The notes under the pieces were generated by a model. The model ran no database searches, had not been told where the DNA came from, and worked only from the letters and a program-made list of their open reading frames with translations. The position numbers and the translations under genes were made by a program. This document shows, piece after piece, positions 52,063-61,773 of a stretch of DNA of 64,000 nucleotides. Every line of letters starts with the position of its first letter. The first letter of the stretch is position 1. Source of the stretch: Methanolinea sp. Lineage in GTDB: Archaea; Halobacteriota; Methanomicrobia; Methanomicrobiales; Methanospirillaceae. The DNA lies in contig JARYMB010000007.1 in NCBI GenBank assembly GCA_029907345.1, positions 35,073 to 99,072 of the forward strand, in the 5' to 3' direction.

Positions 52063-53067
52063 ATGGAAATCAGGAAAGTCCAGGTGACGGGAGGATCCTC
52101 GTTCGTTATCACCCTGCCGAAGGAATGGGCGGACAAACAGAAGGTGAAAAAAAATGATCCCCTCGGCCTCGTCGTCCAGCCCGACGGAACACTCCTCGTG
52201 ACAAAGGATCTCGCCGAGACACCCCTGCAGAGGGAGAAAGTATTCGATGTGACCTCGGTCAAAGACCCCCGGTTTCTCTTCCGCCTCCTGATAGCTTCCT
52301 ACATAGCGGGGTATACGGCGTTCCGTGTGGCCTCAAGGAACCGCCTGCCTTCCGCGGTGCGGCTGGCCGTTCGCGACTTTTCGCAGATGACGATCGGCCC
52401 CGAGGTTATCGAGGAGACCGAGAACGCAATCCTCCTCAAGGACCTTCTCAACCCTGGTGAAATGCCCCTTGATAATACCATCCGGCGCATGTACGTGATA
52501 GCCAAGAACATGCATATCGACGCCATGAACGTCCTCGAAAGCGGGAACGGGAGCCTTGCCGCAGACGTCATCGCACGGGACAACGATGTCGACCGCCTCC
52601 ACTGGCTCATTGCCCGCCAGACGCACATCATACTGAAGAATCCAAGCGTGGGACGGAGGATGGGTGTCGACCCCTCCCTCGTGGTCAATACCTACAATAT
52701 CAGCCGGATCATTGAGAGGATTGGGGACCACGGGGTCCGTCTCGCACGGAATGCCCAGAATGTCCCTCCTGGTTCGTTGAACGGGGACCTGTATGCTGCG
52801 TTACGCCAGGCACATACCCTTTCCCTCTCTATCTTTGACAAGAGTATCCATTGCCTCTTTACGAAGGATATCAGGGGTGCCGATGCAAACATCGAGAAGA
52901 CCAGGGAGCTGGTGGCGACATGCAGGACACTGGGGGAGCTCTCTCTCCGGGAAAACCCTAGTTCTGCGATCATCCTCCGGGATATTGCAGAGAGCATCCG
53001 GAGGGCGGGAGAGTATGCCGGGGATATCTCCGAGAACGTCATCAACATGCTCATCGGGGAGGAATGA
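52063..53067 (+). CDS. PhoU-domain transcriptional regulator with AbrB-type N-terminal domain
   Basis: 334 residues. An AbrB/SpoVT-like DNA-binding domain is at 1-50 (RKVQVTGGSSFVITLPKEWADKQ), and two PhoU bundles follow (about 95-195 and 215-330; conserved RIIERIGDHGVRLARNA and IRRAGEYAGDISENVIN). The fusion is common in methanogens and is thought to sense phosphate status through PhoU and bind DNA through AbrB. It is divergent from the pst operon, so it is a good candidate for its regulator. Confidence 0.9.
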   Translation: MEIRKVQVTGGSSFVITLPKEWADKQKVKKNDPLGLVVQPDGTLLVTKDLAETPLQREKVFDVTSVKDPRFLFRLLIASYIAGYTAFRVASRNRLPSAVRLAVRDFSQMTIGPEVIEETENAILLKDLLNPGEMPLDNTIRRMYVIAKNMHIDAMNVLESGNGSLAADVIARDNDVDRLHWLIARQTHIILKNPSVGRRMGVDPSLVVNTYNISRIIERIGDHGVRLARNAQNVPPGSLNGDLYAALRQAHTLSLSIFDKSIHCLFTKDIRGADANIEKTRELVATCRTLGELSLRENPSSAIILRDIAESIRRAGEYAGDISENVINMLIGEE

Positions 53068-53147
53068 TGGCTGGGGGCCCCGCGTCCCGGTGGCAGGTGG
53101 CCAAGCTATAAGAACCCCGGTCGGCAAACAGAGACGCGGAAAGAGAA

Positions 53148-53540
53148 ATGGCAGAGGACAATCTCATTGAAGTGACGGATACCACGTGGGAAAAGACCGT
53201 TGAAAAGAGCAGCCTCCCGGTCCTGGTCATGTTCTACAGCCCGACATGTCCCCATTGCAGGACGATGGAACCGTACGTCAGGGAATATGCCCGGGAATTT
53301 GCAGGACGGGTCGTTTTTGCCCGCCTGGATATCCTGGTGAGCCAGTGGACCGCCGAGAGGTACGGTGTCCGGAGCACCCCGACGTTCAAGTTCTTCTGCA
53401 GCGGCCGGCCGGTCTCGGATATGGTGGGAGCAGTCTACCCTGCCCTCCTCAAGCGGATGGTCGAGGAAGGTCTCGCGAACGGGAATGAATGCATCTCGAA
53501 ATCAACGGCAATCAGTTACGACATCACGGGATACGCCTGA
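53148..53540 (+). CDS. Thioredoxin-like protein (CPHC active site)
   Basis: 130 residues, thioredoxin fold: VLVMFYSPTCPHCRTMEP carries a CPHC redox pair (about 36-39), and YGVRSTPTFKFF supplies the cis-Pro. The CPHC pair resembles DsbA more than classical CGPC thioredoxin. It has no signal peptide, so it probably acts in the cytoplasm. No redox partner is adjacent. Confidence 0.88.
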   Translation: MAEDNLIEVTDTTWEKTVEKSSLPVLVMFYSPTCPHCRTMEPYVREYAREFAGRVVFARLDILVSQWTAERYGVRSTPTFKFFCSGRPVSDMVGAVYPALLKRMVEEGLANGNECISKSTAISYDITGYA

Positions 53541-53644
53541 TGGCCGGCGGAACCATCCCCGGAACCGCGCGAGGGAATGAAGACTCCCGGCCCCGGTTGT
53601 CAAAAGAAGCGACTCCTGCCCATCCGTTCTCCGGCCTCTCAACA

Positions 53645-53655
53645 GGTATAAATAC
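53645..53655 (+). promoter_or_regulatory. TATA box of the S-layer-like gene
   Basis: GGTATAAATAC lies about 33 bases before the ATG at 53683, the spacing of a leaderless or nearly leaderless transcript. Confidence 0.55.
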
Positions 53656-53682
53656 GGCCGGTCCCATATTGTTGTTATTAAA

Positions 53683-54984
53683 ATGACAACAATAAACCGG
53701 AAGGCGATACCTCTCCTCTGCCTCATCATCGCTGCAGGACTCATCCTTGGTCCTGTCCAGGCTGCAGAGAAATACCTTGGCGAGAGTCCGGACCTTGCGG
53801 TCTCCATCGCGGGTGCAAACGAGTACTACCCGGGAAAAGAGGTGACAATCCCCGTCCTTGTCGAGAACCGTGCCACCCCGGGCACGAAGATCATCGCGCC
53901 GGGACTGGACCAGTGGGCAGACCGTCCCACCACCGCAAAGCTCGTCAGGATTGCACTCCTTCCGGGTGATGCCCCTGTCATCATCAGGACGGATCCGCAG
54001 ATGATCGGGGACCTGCCTCTTGGTTCGAGCAGGAGCGTTCCCTTCCAGGTCAAGGTCCTCGAAGGGGCGGTGGGCGGGACGTATATCCTGCCTGTCGATC
54101 TCCAGTATACGTACCTGTCCTTTGCCGAGCAGGTCGGAACTGACACCCAGATCATCTACTACAAGAATGTCAACACAACCCTTGCCGTCGAGGTGAAGGT
54201 CAGGCCCAGGCTGGTTTTCACCGCTACGGCCGTTGAGGGCGCAGAGATCGCGAGCGGGCAGGAAGGGGAACTCCCGGTGACGATCAGGAATGCCGGCACG
54301 TTTGATTGCAGGGATGCGACGGTCCGGATTATCCGCCACGACACAAGCCCCGTCATACCCGTCGAGGGAAGCGCGTACATCGGGGATTTCGCACCGGGGG
54401 ATTCTTTTTCCACGAAGTTCCGCGTCCGTGTCCCTGATGATACGCAGGAGTCGGTATACCCCCTCGACGTGGTCATCCGGTACCGGGATGACGAGGACGA
54501 TATCGTTGACTCCGACAGCGAGGTGATCGGAGTCCCGGTTCATGGCAGGGCGGCATTCTCGATCGAGCCTGCGGAGGTGACGATCCCGAGGGGGCTTTCC
54601 CGTGATATTGCGCTTACCATCAGGAACACGGGTCCCGTGGCCCTCCGGAGCGCACAGGCCAGGGTGAAGGTCATTGAGCCGTTCTCGTCATCGAAATACA
54701 CGGCCTCCCTCGGCGACCTTAACCCCGGGGAGGAGGCCACCGTGACGATCTCCCTTGCCGTGGACAAGGCAGCGACCAGGAAGGTTTACGGACTGGATAC
54801 GGAGATCCAGTACAGGGACGCACTCGATAACATCGTTATCACGTCCCCGGCAACCCTCCGGGTTGCCGTGGTGGACAGGAACATCATTGAGTCGGTCACG
54901 ACGAACCCCGTCTTTATCAGCATCATCGTTGCCATCGTCCTTGGAGGAGTCTACCTCTTCTACAGGCGGAAAAAAGGCGAATAA
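53683..54984 (+). CDS. COG1361-type S-layer / CARDB-domain surface protein
   Basis: 433 residues. A signal peptide (about 1-28; PLLCLIIAAGLILGPVQAAE), three or four Ig-like CARDB repeats (PVLVENRATPGTK; LPVTIRNAGTFDC; IALTIRNTGPVALRS; EEATVTISLAVDK), and a C-terminal membrane helix (VFISIIVAIVLGGVYLFY) with a basic tail (RRKKGE). It is anchored in the membrane with its domains outside, a cell-surface protein of unknown partner. Confidence 0.86.
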   Translation: MTTINRKAIPLLCLIIAAGLILGPVQAAEKYLGESPDLAVSIAGANEYYPGKEVTIPVLVENRATPGTKIIAPGLDQWADRPTTAKLVRIALLPGDAPVIIRTDPQMIGDLPLGSSRSVPFQVKVLEGAVGGTYILPVDLQYTYLSFAEQVGTDTQIIYYKNVNTTLAVEVKVRPRLVFTATAVEGAEIASGQEGELPVTIRNAGTFDCRDATVRIIRHDTSPVIPVEGSAYIGDFAPGDSFSTKFRVRVPDDTQESVYPLDVVIRYRDDEDDIVDSDSEVIGVPVHGRAAFSIEPAEVTIPRGLSRDIALTIRNTGPVALRSAQARVKVIEPFSSSKYTASLGDLNPGEEATVTISLAVDKAATRKVYGLDTEIQYRDALDNIVITSPATLRVAVVDRNIIESVTTNPVFISIIVAIVLGGVYLFYRRKKGE

Positions 54985-55010
54985 TGAGCGGCGGCGGTTT
55001 CACTAATCAG

Positions 55011-55115
55011 TGTGGTTAAAAAAGACGACATTTCTTCTTTGGGTTACCTGATTCGAACTGCGAGAGGGTGAAAAGAGCACGCATGCTGGTCACCCGCGAA
55101 AAATGGACGAATAGG
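55011..55115. repeat. Intergenic element B, second copy of the element at 4.2 kb
   Basis: AAAAAAGACGACATTTCTTCTTTGG, GAACTGCGAGAGGGTGAAAAG and AGCACGCATGC occur in the same order as in the copy at 4215-4310, again between convergent genes (S-layer-like gene and ferritin-like gene). On the minus strand a 22-residue frame (MRALFTLSQFESG to RLF) is open, but copy A does not keep this frame. Confidence 0.45.
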
Positions 55116-55177
55116 AAAAGATGATTCTACCCCGGACCGGTGATGCCGGTGGGCGGGCCAAAAAAAGGAAAAGGCGG

Positions 55178-55633
55178 TTACCAATTCTCTGCGAAAGCAG
55201 TATTGACGTAGATGTCTTCGAGCCGGGCCTTGTGCCCCCGCTCCATGCTCGCGAGTTCAAGGAACATCTTCTTCTGTTGCGCGTCCTCGCTGTTGTTGGC
55301 CAGGGCCGTGTACATCTGCATGGCCTCGAGTTCCTTCTTGATTGCCACGACGAGTCCGTCGACAGGCTTCATGTCAGGCGTAAGATCCGGTGTCTTGATG
55401 TTGTCCCCGACCTTGTAGTCCTTGGTCGCCGAGAACTTGAGCGCCTTGACGTCCCTGGAAAGGAGCCCCTGCAGGAATTCGCGGTGCTTTGTCTCCTCTC
55501 CGGCAAGCTCGTGAAAGAGTTTTTTTAAGTTGGCATCCTTCACCTTGTCTGAAACCGTCTTGTAAAAGGTATAGGCCTCGACTTCACGGCTGATAGCATT
55601 AGAAATGATCTTCTTGTAGTCTTCAGGAGTCAT
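55178..55633 (-). CDS. Ferritin-like / rubrerythrin-like protein without rubredoxin domain
   Basis: 151 residues, four-helix bundle with two iron-ligand sets: REVEAYTFYKTV and GEETKHREFL in the first half, and IKKELEAMQMYTAL and MERGHKARLE in the second. It lacks the C-terminal rubredoxin of true rubrerythrin. The predicted role is iron handling or peroxide reduction in this anaerobe. GGAGGA lies six bases before the ATG. Confidence 0.88.
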   Translation of the reverse strand: MTPEDYKKIISNAISREVEAYTFYKTVSDKVKDANLKKLFHELAGEETKHREFLQGLLSRDVKALKFSATKDYKVGDNIKTPDLTPDMKPVDGLVVAIKKELEAMQMYTALANNSEDAQQKKMFLELASMERGHKARLEDIYVNTAFAENW

Positions 55634-55949
55634 GGATATTCCTCCGCGTCGTAATTATGATCCTCATTATTTAAATACAAATTGTTCCCGCCTCTCAGTG
55701 TGGCGTGCCACCCAGAATAACGAAGAGGGTAAAACGGCAGTTCTCTTTCCCGTTCTTCATGAAATGCAGTTTTTTTCGCAATTAAACCAAAAGAAACAGT
55801 TTGCTCACCCCGGGGGAAAGCCGGACCGGTATAGGGGATGTCACGAATTCGTAATGTATATCCCATAAGTCTCCCAAGTGCCTCATACCAGATGAGCAGG
55901 GGGAGCCCCTTTCAAGGAGCAGGAAATTCCGGGAGTAATGTGATTTGTC
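55634..55949. other. Intergenic region with divergent promoters
   Basis: About 315 bases. On the minus strand, ATTATTTAAATAC (55667-55678) lies 40 bases before the ferritin-like start and is its likely TATA box. On the plus strand, ATGTATATCC near 55853 could serve the giant surface-protein gene. Nothing else recognised. Confidence 0.45.
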
Positions 55950-58900
55950 ATGACACTGATTCAATCTCCGTTCACCGTCGGGAGACGTGGTACCGCATAT
56001 GGAAGGCAGATCAGGGAGTGCGGACATGTGGTACCCTGCGGGTTTTCCCCGCTCACGATCCTTTTTCTCGTATTCCTGCTTGGCACATTCGTTTTTTTGC
56101 CGGCGACCGCAACTCAGGGATGTATGTTCCGGGCCGACCCGGCTCATTCCGGGACATACGATGACTCCGGTTGCCAGCCAACAGATAAGATCATCTGGAG
56201 TTATAGCACCCTGGACGCGGTCACGTCGAGTCCTGCAGTGTTGAACGGCGTTGTCTTTGTGGGGAGCAGCGACTGGCAGGTATACGCGTTCAACGCAGCG
56301 ACGGGAGAAAAGGTGTGGAGCACGTACACAGGCGGTGCGGTCACGTCGAGCCCTGCGGTGGTGAACGGCGTTGTTTACGTGGGGAGCAACGACCGGCAGG
56401 TGTACGCGCTCAACGCAGCGACGGGAGAAAAGGTGTGGAGCACGTACACAGGCGGTACGGTCACGTCGAGCCCCGCGGTGTTGAACGGCGTTGTCTTTGT
56501 GGGGAGCAGCGACTGGCAGGTATACGCGTTCAACGCAGCGACGGGAGAAAAGGTGTGGAGCACGTACACAGGCGGTGCGGTCACGTCGAGCCCTGCAGTG
56601 GTGAACGGCGTTGTTTACGTGGGGAGCAACGACTGGCAGGTGTACGCGCTCAACGCCACGACGGGAGAAAAGGTGTGGAGCACGTACACGGGCGGCGAAG
56701 TCACGTCGAGTCCCGCAGTCGTGGATGGGGCTGTCTTTGTGGGGAGCAACGACTGGCAGGTATACGCGCTCAACGCAGCGACGGGAGAAAAGGTGTGGAG
56801 CACGTACACAGGCGGTGCGGTCACGTCGAGCCCTGCAGTGGTGAACGGCGTTGTTTACGTGGGGAGCAACGACTGGCAGGTGTACGCGCTCAACGCCACG
56901 ACGGGAACGAAGTTATGGAGCTCGTACACGAACGGCGAGGTCACGTCGAGTCCGGCGGTGGTGGGTGGCGTTGTGTATGTCGGGAGCAAAGATCGGCAGG
57001 TCTATGCGTTTGACGCCACGACGGGAACGAAGTTATGGAGCACGTACACGAACGGCGGCGTCACGTCGAGTCCCGCGGTCGTGGATGGTGCTCTCTACGT
57101 GGGGAGTAACGACAACAGGGTCTATTCCCTTGGCTCCAGCGTACCCGTCCCCTCGTTTACCGCATCCCCGGCAAGCGGGCCGTACCCCCTGACCGTAACC
57201 TTTACCGACACCTCCCAGGGGAACATTACAGGCTGGCACTGGGACTTCGGGGACGGGAGTTCGAGCACCCTCCAGAACCCGGTGCATACCTATCCCGGTC
57301 CCGGGACGTATGCGGTCAACCTGACGGTTACAGGACCGAGAGGGACGCGAAGCCTCGTTGTGCCGGCCGCAATCCAGGTCACCTTTGACTTTACCGGGAC
57401 CCCCCGGAACGGACAATCTCCCCTGACTGTCACATTCTCCGACACTCTCCCGGCAGACACCACGGGCAGGAACTGGGATTTCGGGGACGGACAGACGGGC
57501 ACCGGGAAGAACCCCGTCCACACCTATACCACACCTGGATCCTTCACCGTCACGCTGAATGCGACCGGTCCCGGGTGGACAGCAACGCTTGTCAAGAAGG
57601 ATTACATCGGAGTGAGCATCATCCCCGATCCCACGGTTCGCTGGAAAGTCCGGACCGGAACCACGTCGATTGGTTCGCCCCCTGTTCTGTACAACGGTGT
57701 TGCCTATGTTGACGGGGGAACGACTCTCTTTGCGGTTGATACGCGGACAGGGAGGGAACGCTGGCGTTTTGCGACCGGTGCGGAATGTTCCATTTCAGAA
57801 GTCTACGGAGGAGTGGTCTATGTAAGGGCCGGGACAACCCTGTATGCTCTCGATGCACAAAGCGGTTCGGAAAAATGGAGGTTTGATGCCCCTGAAAAGA
57901 TCGGCCAGCCGTCCCGGTACATGGGGGTTATCTGCTTCAACTCGGGGAATTCGGTCTATGGTATTGACATAAACACAGGATCCGAGAAATGGCGGGTCAC
58001 AAAGGACGATCCCTTTACCGAGGTGACCATCGGGGAAGGCATTGTATCAGGCGATCTTTACGCAGGGAGCGGAAAGACACTCTATGCAATCCAGACGCAT
58101 ACCGGTAAGGAGCGGTGGCACAAGGAGTATAAGGATGAGGTCCGGTTAAAGCCGGTGGTGTCAGCCAACCTGGTTATTTTTTGCACGAACGCCAAAACAT
58201 CTCAGTATGCGTGGGATGACTTCTGGACGTTCCATGCAGTGGGGATGATGGATGGCAAAGAACTCTGGGCCGTCGGACCCTATAGTTATCCCGTCGGATC
58301 TCTCCAAATCACTGACGGAACTTTCCTGTTTATAAACAATTTTAGATATCATCCAAGGATTCATGCCGTAGACCTTACGACCGGCAAGGAACTCTGGTCC
58401 TATTCCGCTAATGACAGATATGATGCTGCGAAATACATCGTGTCAGGAGATACGGTGCTCTCCTGTTTTGGGGTACACGAAGAAATATGCAGTGCTTTCT
58501 ACTGTAAAAGTCGGGATTCCTGGACACTCGTGTCGCTGGATACAAAGACAGGAAAGAAGACCTGGGAAAAGGATCTCGATGATACAGTGGTATTAGGTCT
58601 CCCTGTTATAGCCCATGGTAATGCCTATATTGGTCATACAAAGACTTCCAAGGGCAATCTCATGGTGGTGAGCATGAATAATGGCACCACCCTGTGGGAT
58701 TCACAGGTGGGAGAGGGCGATCTTGGATGGCCGGTGTTCTCCAACGGTGTGGTCTATGCAAAAGGGTCAGACGGATACTTCTACGCGGTCGGAAACCCGC
58801 TTTCCATCTCCGCGACACCAACTACCGGCATGTCACCCCTGACCGTGTCATTCCGGGATACGACGCCCCAAAAGACATCTGCGTGGTTATGGGATTTCGG

Positions 58901-60461
58901 TGACGGGACCACAAGTTCCGGGCAAAACCCGGTGCATACCTATACCCTGCCCGGCACCTATACCGTCACGTTCACGGCATCGGATGCATCAGGGATCGTC
59001 AGCCACCAGACAGACATCAGGGTGATGACAAACCTCTCGGTGACACGCATTGATCCTGTCAACGGAATCAAAAACTCAACCATCCCGATCACCATCACGG
59101 GCAGTAACTTCACGGGAGCGATGACGGCAAATCTCACCAGGGGGGCAACCGTTATCCCGATCGCTGATGTCACCGTGGTGGACAGCACAACCATCTCGGG
59201 CACGCTTGCGATTCCTGGCGGTGCACCAAACGGCCTCTACGATCTCTGCATCACCAGAGCATCCGATGGAAATAGTGTCAAAGTCCCGGAGGCGTTCATA
59301 GTCCTCCAGTACCCTGCTCCCACCCTCACCTCGATTGATCCGGCCTCCACGAAAACCGGTTCCCTGCAGAAGTTCACCCTTGCCGGCAGCAATTTCCAGA
59401 TCGGCGCGACGGTCGTCTTTACGAATCCGGCAGGGAGCAGACTGACGACCACCGCGGTTACGAACAGCTCGTCCGAGATCATCCTGACCACCACGTTCCC
59501 GGAAAACGGGACCGGCTGGTGGAATGTCACGGTTACCAATCCCGATGGCGGGACGGCAACGCTCTCCCATGCACTCGAAGTGACGCCGTCCAACGCAGAC
59601 GTCCCGCCACCCGCTATCAGTTCTGTCAGCCCTGCAAAGGGGACAGCCGGGACGTCGGTTGCGCTATCGATCGTGGGGTCAGGCTTTACCCGCGGGTCGT
59701 CGGTGAAACTGTGCAGGGGAGCGGTTGAACTGCCAGGCAGCCAGGTCGTTGTCATGAAGCCAACGGCGATGCGTACCACGGTCAGGATCCCTGGCAACGC
59801 AGTCCCCGGGCTGTACGACGTCGTGGTCACCAGCCCGGAGGGACAGGCAGGGATGCTTTCGGGCGCGGTCACAATCGTGAACAGGAATTCCCCCCTGCTC
59901 TCCGGGATAACGCCAGGGACCATGACTGCCGGAACCACCACGGCTTTTTCGCTCACCGGGGACCGCTTCCGTGAGGGTGCCGTGGTGGTCTTTTCCAATG
60001 CCATGGGCGCGGTCATGATGGCTGATATTACCAGCGTCACGGACAGAAAGATCACAGGAACGCTCAGCATTCCGGAGGGAGCGGAAACGGGACCATGGAG
60101 TGTTTCGGTCACGAATCCCGACGGTGGCACCGCCCGGATTTCCGATGCCGTGACAATTAAAACCCCGTCGGGCGATGGCGGGACCGGGCCTGCTGTCATC
60201 TCCGTGAAACCTGAGAGCGGTTCGGCAGGAAAGACCGTCGGCTTGATCATCACGGGCAGCAATTTTTCGAAGGGTTCTTCGGTCAGCATCCGCGACGGTG
60301 TATCGGAGATTATGGCGTCCAGGGTACTGACAATGGATACAACCAAGATGTTTGCCATCCTGAAGATCCCCGCCAATGCAACACCCGGTGCCTATGACCT
60401 CGTGATCACTGACAGCGAAGGCAGGTCAGGGACACTCTCCTCTGGTTTTTCGGTCATCTGA
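55950..60461 (+). CDS. Giant PQQ-propeller / PKD / IPT-domain surface protein
   Basis: 1503 residues. A hydrophobic signal segment is at about 33-52 (LTILFLVFLLGTFVF); a GTG at 56028 would place it at the N terminus and is a possible true start. A PQQ-type beta-propeller of eight near-identical 40-residue blades spans about 90-395. Two PKD domains (about 405-555; FGDGSSSTLQNPVHTYPGPG, NWDFGDGQTGTG), a second, divergent PQQ propeller (about 560-945), a third PKD, and four or five IPT/TIG domains (about 1030-1503) follow. It is exported and probably binds surfaces, polysaccharide or other cells. No C-terminal anchor is visible. Confidence 0.88.
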   Translation: MTLIQSPFTVGRRGTAYGRQIRECGHVVPCGFSPLTILFLVFLLGTFVFLPATATQGCMFRADPAHSGTYDDSGCQPTDKIIWSYSTLDAVTSSPAVLNGVVFVGSSDWQVYAFNAATGEKVWSTYTGGAVTSSPAVVNGVVYVGSNDRQVYALNAATGEKVWSTYTGGTVTSSPAVLNGVVFVGSSDWQVYAFNAATGEKVWSTYTGGAVTSSPAVVNGVVYVGSNDWQVYALNATTGEKVWSTYTGGEVTSSPAVVDGAVFVGSNDWQVYALNAATGEKVWSTYTGGAVTSSPAVVNGVVYVGSNDWQVYALNATTGTKLWSSYTNGEVTSSPAVVGGVVYVGSKDRQVYAFDATTGTKLWSTYTNGGVTSSPAVVDGALYVGSNDNRVYSLGSSVPVPSFTASPASGPYPLTVTFTDTSQGNITGWHWDFGDGSSSTLQNPVHTYPGPGTYAVNLTVTGPRGTRSLVVPAAIQVTFDFTGTPRNGQSPLTVTFSDTLPADTTGRNWDFGDGQTGTGKNPVHTYTTPGSFTVTLNATGPGWTATLVKKDYIGVSIIPDPTVRWKVRTGTTSIGSPPVLYNGVAYVDGGTTLFAVDTRTGRERWRFATGAECSISEVYGGVVYVRAGTTLYALDAQSGSEKWRFDAPEKIGQPSRYMGVICFNSGNSVYGIDINTGSEKWRVTKDDPFTEVTIGEGIVSGDLYAGSGKTLYAIQTHTGKERWHKEYKDEVRLKPVVSANLVIFCTNAKTSQYAWDDFWTFHAVGMMDGKELWAVGPYSYPVGSLQITDGTFLFINNFRYHPRIHAVDLTTGKELWSYSANDRYDAAKYIVSGDTVLSCFGVHEEICSAFYCKSRDSWTLVSLDTKTGKKTWEKDLDDTVVLGLPVIAHGNAYIGHTKTSKGNLMVVSMNNGTTLWDSQVGEGDLGWPVFSNGVVYAKGSDGYFYAVGNPLSISATPTTGMSPLTVSFRDTTPQKTSAWLWDFGDGTTSSGQNPVHTYTLPGTYTVTFTASDASGIVSHQTDIRVMTNLSVTRIDPVNGIKNSTIPITITGSNFTGAMTANLTRGATVIPIADVTVVDSTTISGTLAIPGGAPNGLYDLCITRASDGNSVKVPEAFIVLQYPAPTLTSIDPASTKTGSLQKFTLAGSNFQIGATVVFTNPAGSRLTTTAVTNSSSEIILTTTFPENGTGWWNVTVTNPDGGTATLSHALEVTPSNADVPPPAISSVSPAKGTAGTSVALSIVGSGFTRGSSVKLCRGAVELPGSQVVVMKPTAMRTTVRIPGNAVPGLYDVVVTSPEGQAGMLSGAVTIVNRNSPLLSGITPGTMTAGTTTAFSLTGDRFREGAVVVFSNAMGAVMMADITSVTDRKITGTLSIPEGAETGPWSVSVTNPDGGTARISDAVTIKTPSGDGGTGPAVISVKPESGSAGKTVGLIITGSNFSKGSSVSIRDGVSEIMASRVLTMDTTKMFAILKIPANATPGAYDLVITDSEGRSGTLSSGFSVI
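56221..57130 (+). repeat. Seven and a half 120-bp tandem repeats inside the surface-protein gene
   Basis: TCACGTCGAG recurs at 56221, 56341, 56461, 56581, 56701, 56821, 56941 and 57061, exactly 120 bases (40 codons) apart. Units 1 and 3 differ at only three positions. Odd units share TTGTCTTTGT and TATACGCG and even units share TTGTTTACGT and TGTACGCGCT, so the larger unit is a 240-bp pair. The last unit is partial and diverged. Confidence 0.9.
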
Positions 60462-60543
60462 AAGGGGTTGGACTCCCCCCACCCCCGCCCGTTTTTCCGA
60501 TCAGGGATGGTGATTTTATCAATGCCGGGGGAGAACTTCCTGC

Positions 60544-61773
60544 ATGAGCACGTCGGATGGAAATGCACCGGATGCATGCTCCCGGGACGAAAAACCCCTT
60601 GTGCGTGGCATCCCCTATTCCAGCGACATCTATCGCCGCTGGGAAAAGATATACAATGACATAAAACAGATCGCGGTCGAGGGTGCCCGGGGGACAACGG
60701 TCGAAGCCTTGTACGAAAATACCAGCGAACGCCGCGGGATATCCCCCGATCATATTCTGCCTGTCGTTGGTTTTTCCTGCATGACCCGGGAGCCCGCCGA
60801 CGACGAGATACCCGGGCTCGTTGATGAGGCGATCAGGCAGGTGCTCGGGCCCCGCGGCCTGTCTGCACTCATCAAACCGGGAGACCGGGTCGTGATCAAG
60901 GTCAATATCGTCGGACCCAGCCAGGGGCTGCCCGGGGAGAAGGGCAGGGGGATCATATCGGACCCGCGGATCGTGAGGTACGTTGCGGGCAGGGTGCGGG
61001 AGATCATCGGGTTTGGGGGGACGGCGGACCTGAAGGTGGTGGATGCCACGTTTTCGCCGGAGAAGAACCCCTCGGATACAAACAACCCCCAGAGCTTCTA
61101 CTACGCACGCCTGCAGCGGAGCGGGGGCAAACCGGGAGACGGGAACGATATCTGTTACGATCGCGATGCCGACGGCGTGCTCGACGGAGGGTCAGAGACG
61201 ACCCTCGTCAACCTCGACTCGGTCCCCCTGTCGGAGCGGTTCCTGACCGTTGTCGATGAGCCGATCCGGGGAAGGTGCGAAGTGTGGCTCCCGAAATTCC
61301 TCAGGACGAGGGAGCAGGCACAGGGGGACCCTGACTACTGCGATGTATACATCGGGATCCCGGTCTTCAAGAGCCATGGGTTCTGCGGCATGACCGGGGC
61401 GCTCAAGCTCCACTGGGGAACGATGCTTGGGGTACTCGAGAAACAGGAGCATGCGGGGTACGGGTTTGGCACGGGCGATATACGCCTGTTTCTCGACTAC
61501 CTGTGTGCGATGAACCGTGCCCGCGGTTTCGATCTCGTGATCATGGACGCCCTCACCGGGAACAGGTCCGGCCCGACGAACAACTCGGATAACCCCGATA
61601 CCCGGACCGATTTCATCCTTGCCAACGCGATCCTCTGTTCCCGGGATTCGGTTGCCATCGACACCGTCGAGACACTGCTCGGCGGTTTCCGGCTTGACTC
61701 TGTCCCCCTCCTCGAAGCGGCATTCCGCGACGGGATCGGCATCAACAGGCCGGCATACATCGACCTGAAGTGA
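60544..61773 (+). CDS. DUF362 domain protein, frame continues beyond an in-frame TGA
   Basis: 409 residues to the TGA at 61771-61773. The DUF362 core contains KPGDRVVIKVNIVGPSQG, GIPVFKSHGFCGMTGALKLHWGTMLG and a late acidic segment VIMDALTGNRSGPTNNSDNP. The family resembles proteins that bind iron-sulfur clusters or act with flavoproteins; function is not established. The same frame reads on after the TGA for 131 residues (see next entry), so the product appears truncated. Ribosome site and start are not special. Confidence 0.82.
   Translation: MSTSDGNAPDACSRDEKPLVRGIPYSSDIYRRWEKIYNDIKQIAVEGARGTTVEALYENTSERRGISPDHILPVVGFSCMTREPADDEIPGLVDEAIRQVLGPRGLSALIKPGDRVVIKVNIVGPSQGLPGEKGRGIISDPRIVRYVAGRVREIIGFGGTADLKVVDATFSPEKNPSDTNNPQSFYYARLQRSGGKPGDGNDICYDRDADGVLDGGSETTLVNLDSVPLSERFLTVVDEPIRGRCEVWLPKFLRTREQAQGDPDYCDVYIGIPVFKSHGFCGMTGALKLHWGTMLGVLEKQEHAGYGFGTGDIRLFLDYLCAMNRARGFDLVIMDALTGNRSGPTNNSDNPDTRTDFILANAILCSRDSVAIDTVETLLGGFRLDSVPLLEAAFRDGIGINRPAYIDLK

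Noticed and set aside
55040..55075. A tRNA-like TTCGAA segment
   Set aside because: No acceptor, D or anticodon stem can be formed around it; it is part of the repeated intergenic element.
56221..57130. CRISPR-like or minisatellite array at 56.2-57.1 kb
   Set aside because: The repeats encode beta-propeller blades in one frame of a large protein; unit length is 40 codons exactly.
61771..61773. Selenocysteine at the TGA in the DUF362 gene
   Set aside because: Archaeal selenocysteine use is known from Methanococcales, Methanopyrus and some Asgard archaea, not this order, and I saw no SECIS-like hairpin in the short 3' region. A nonsense change is simpler.
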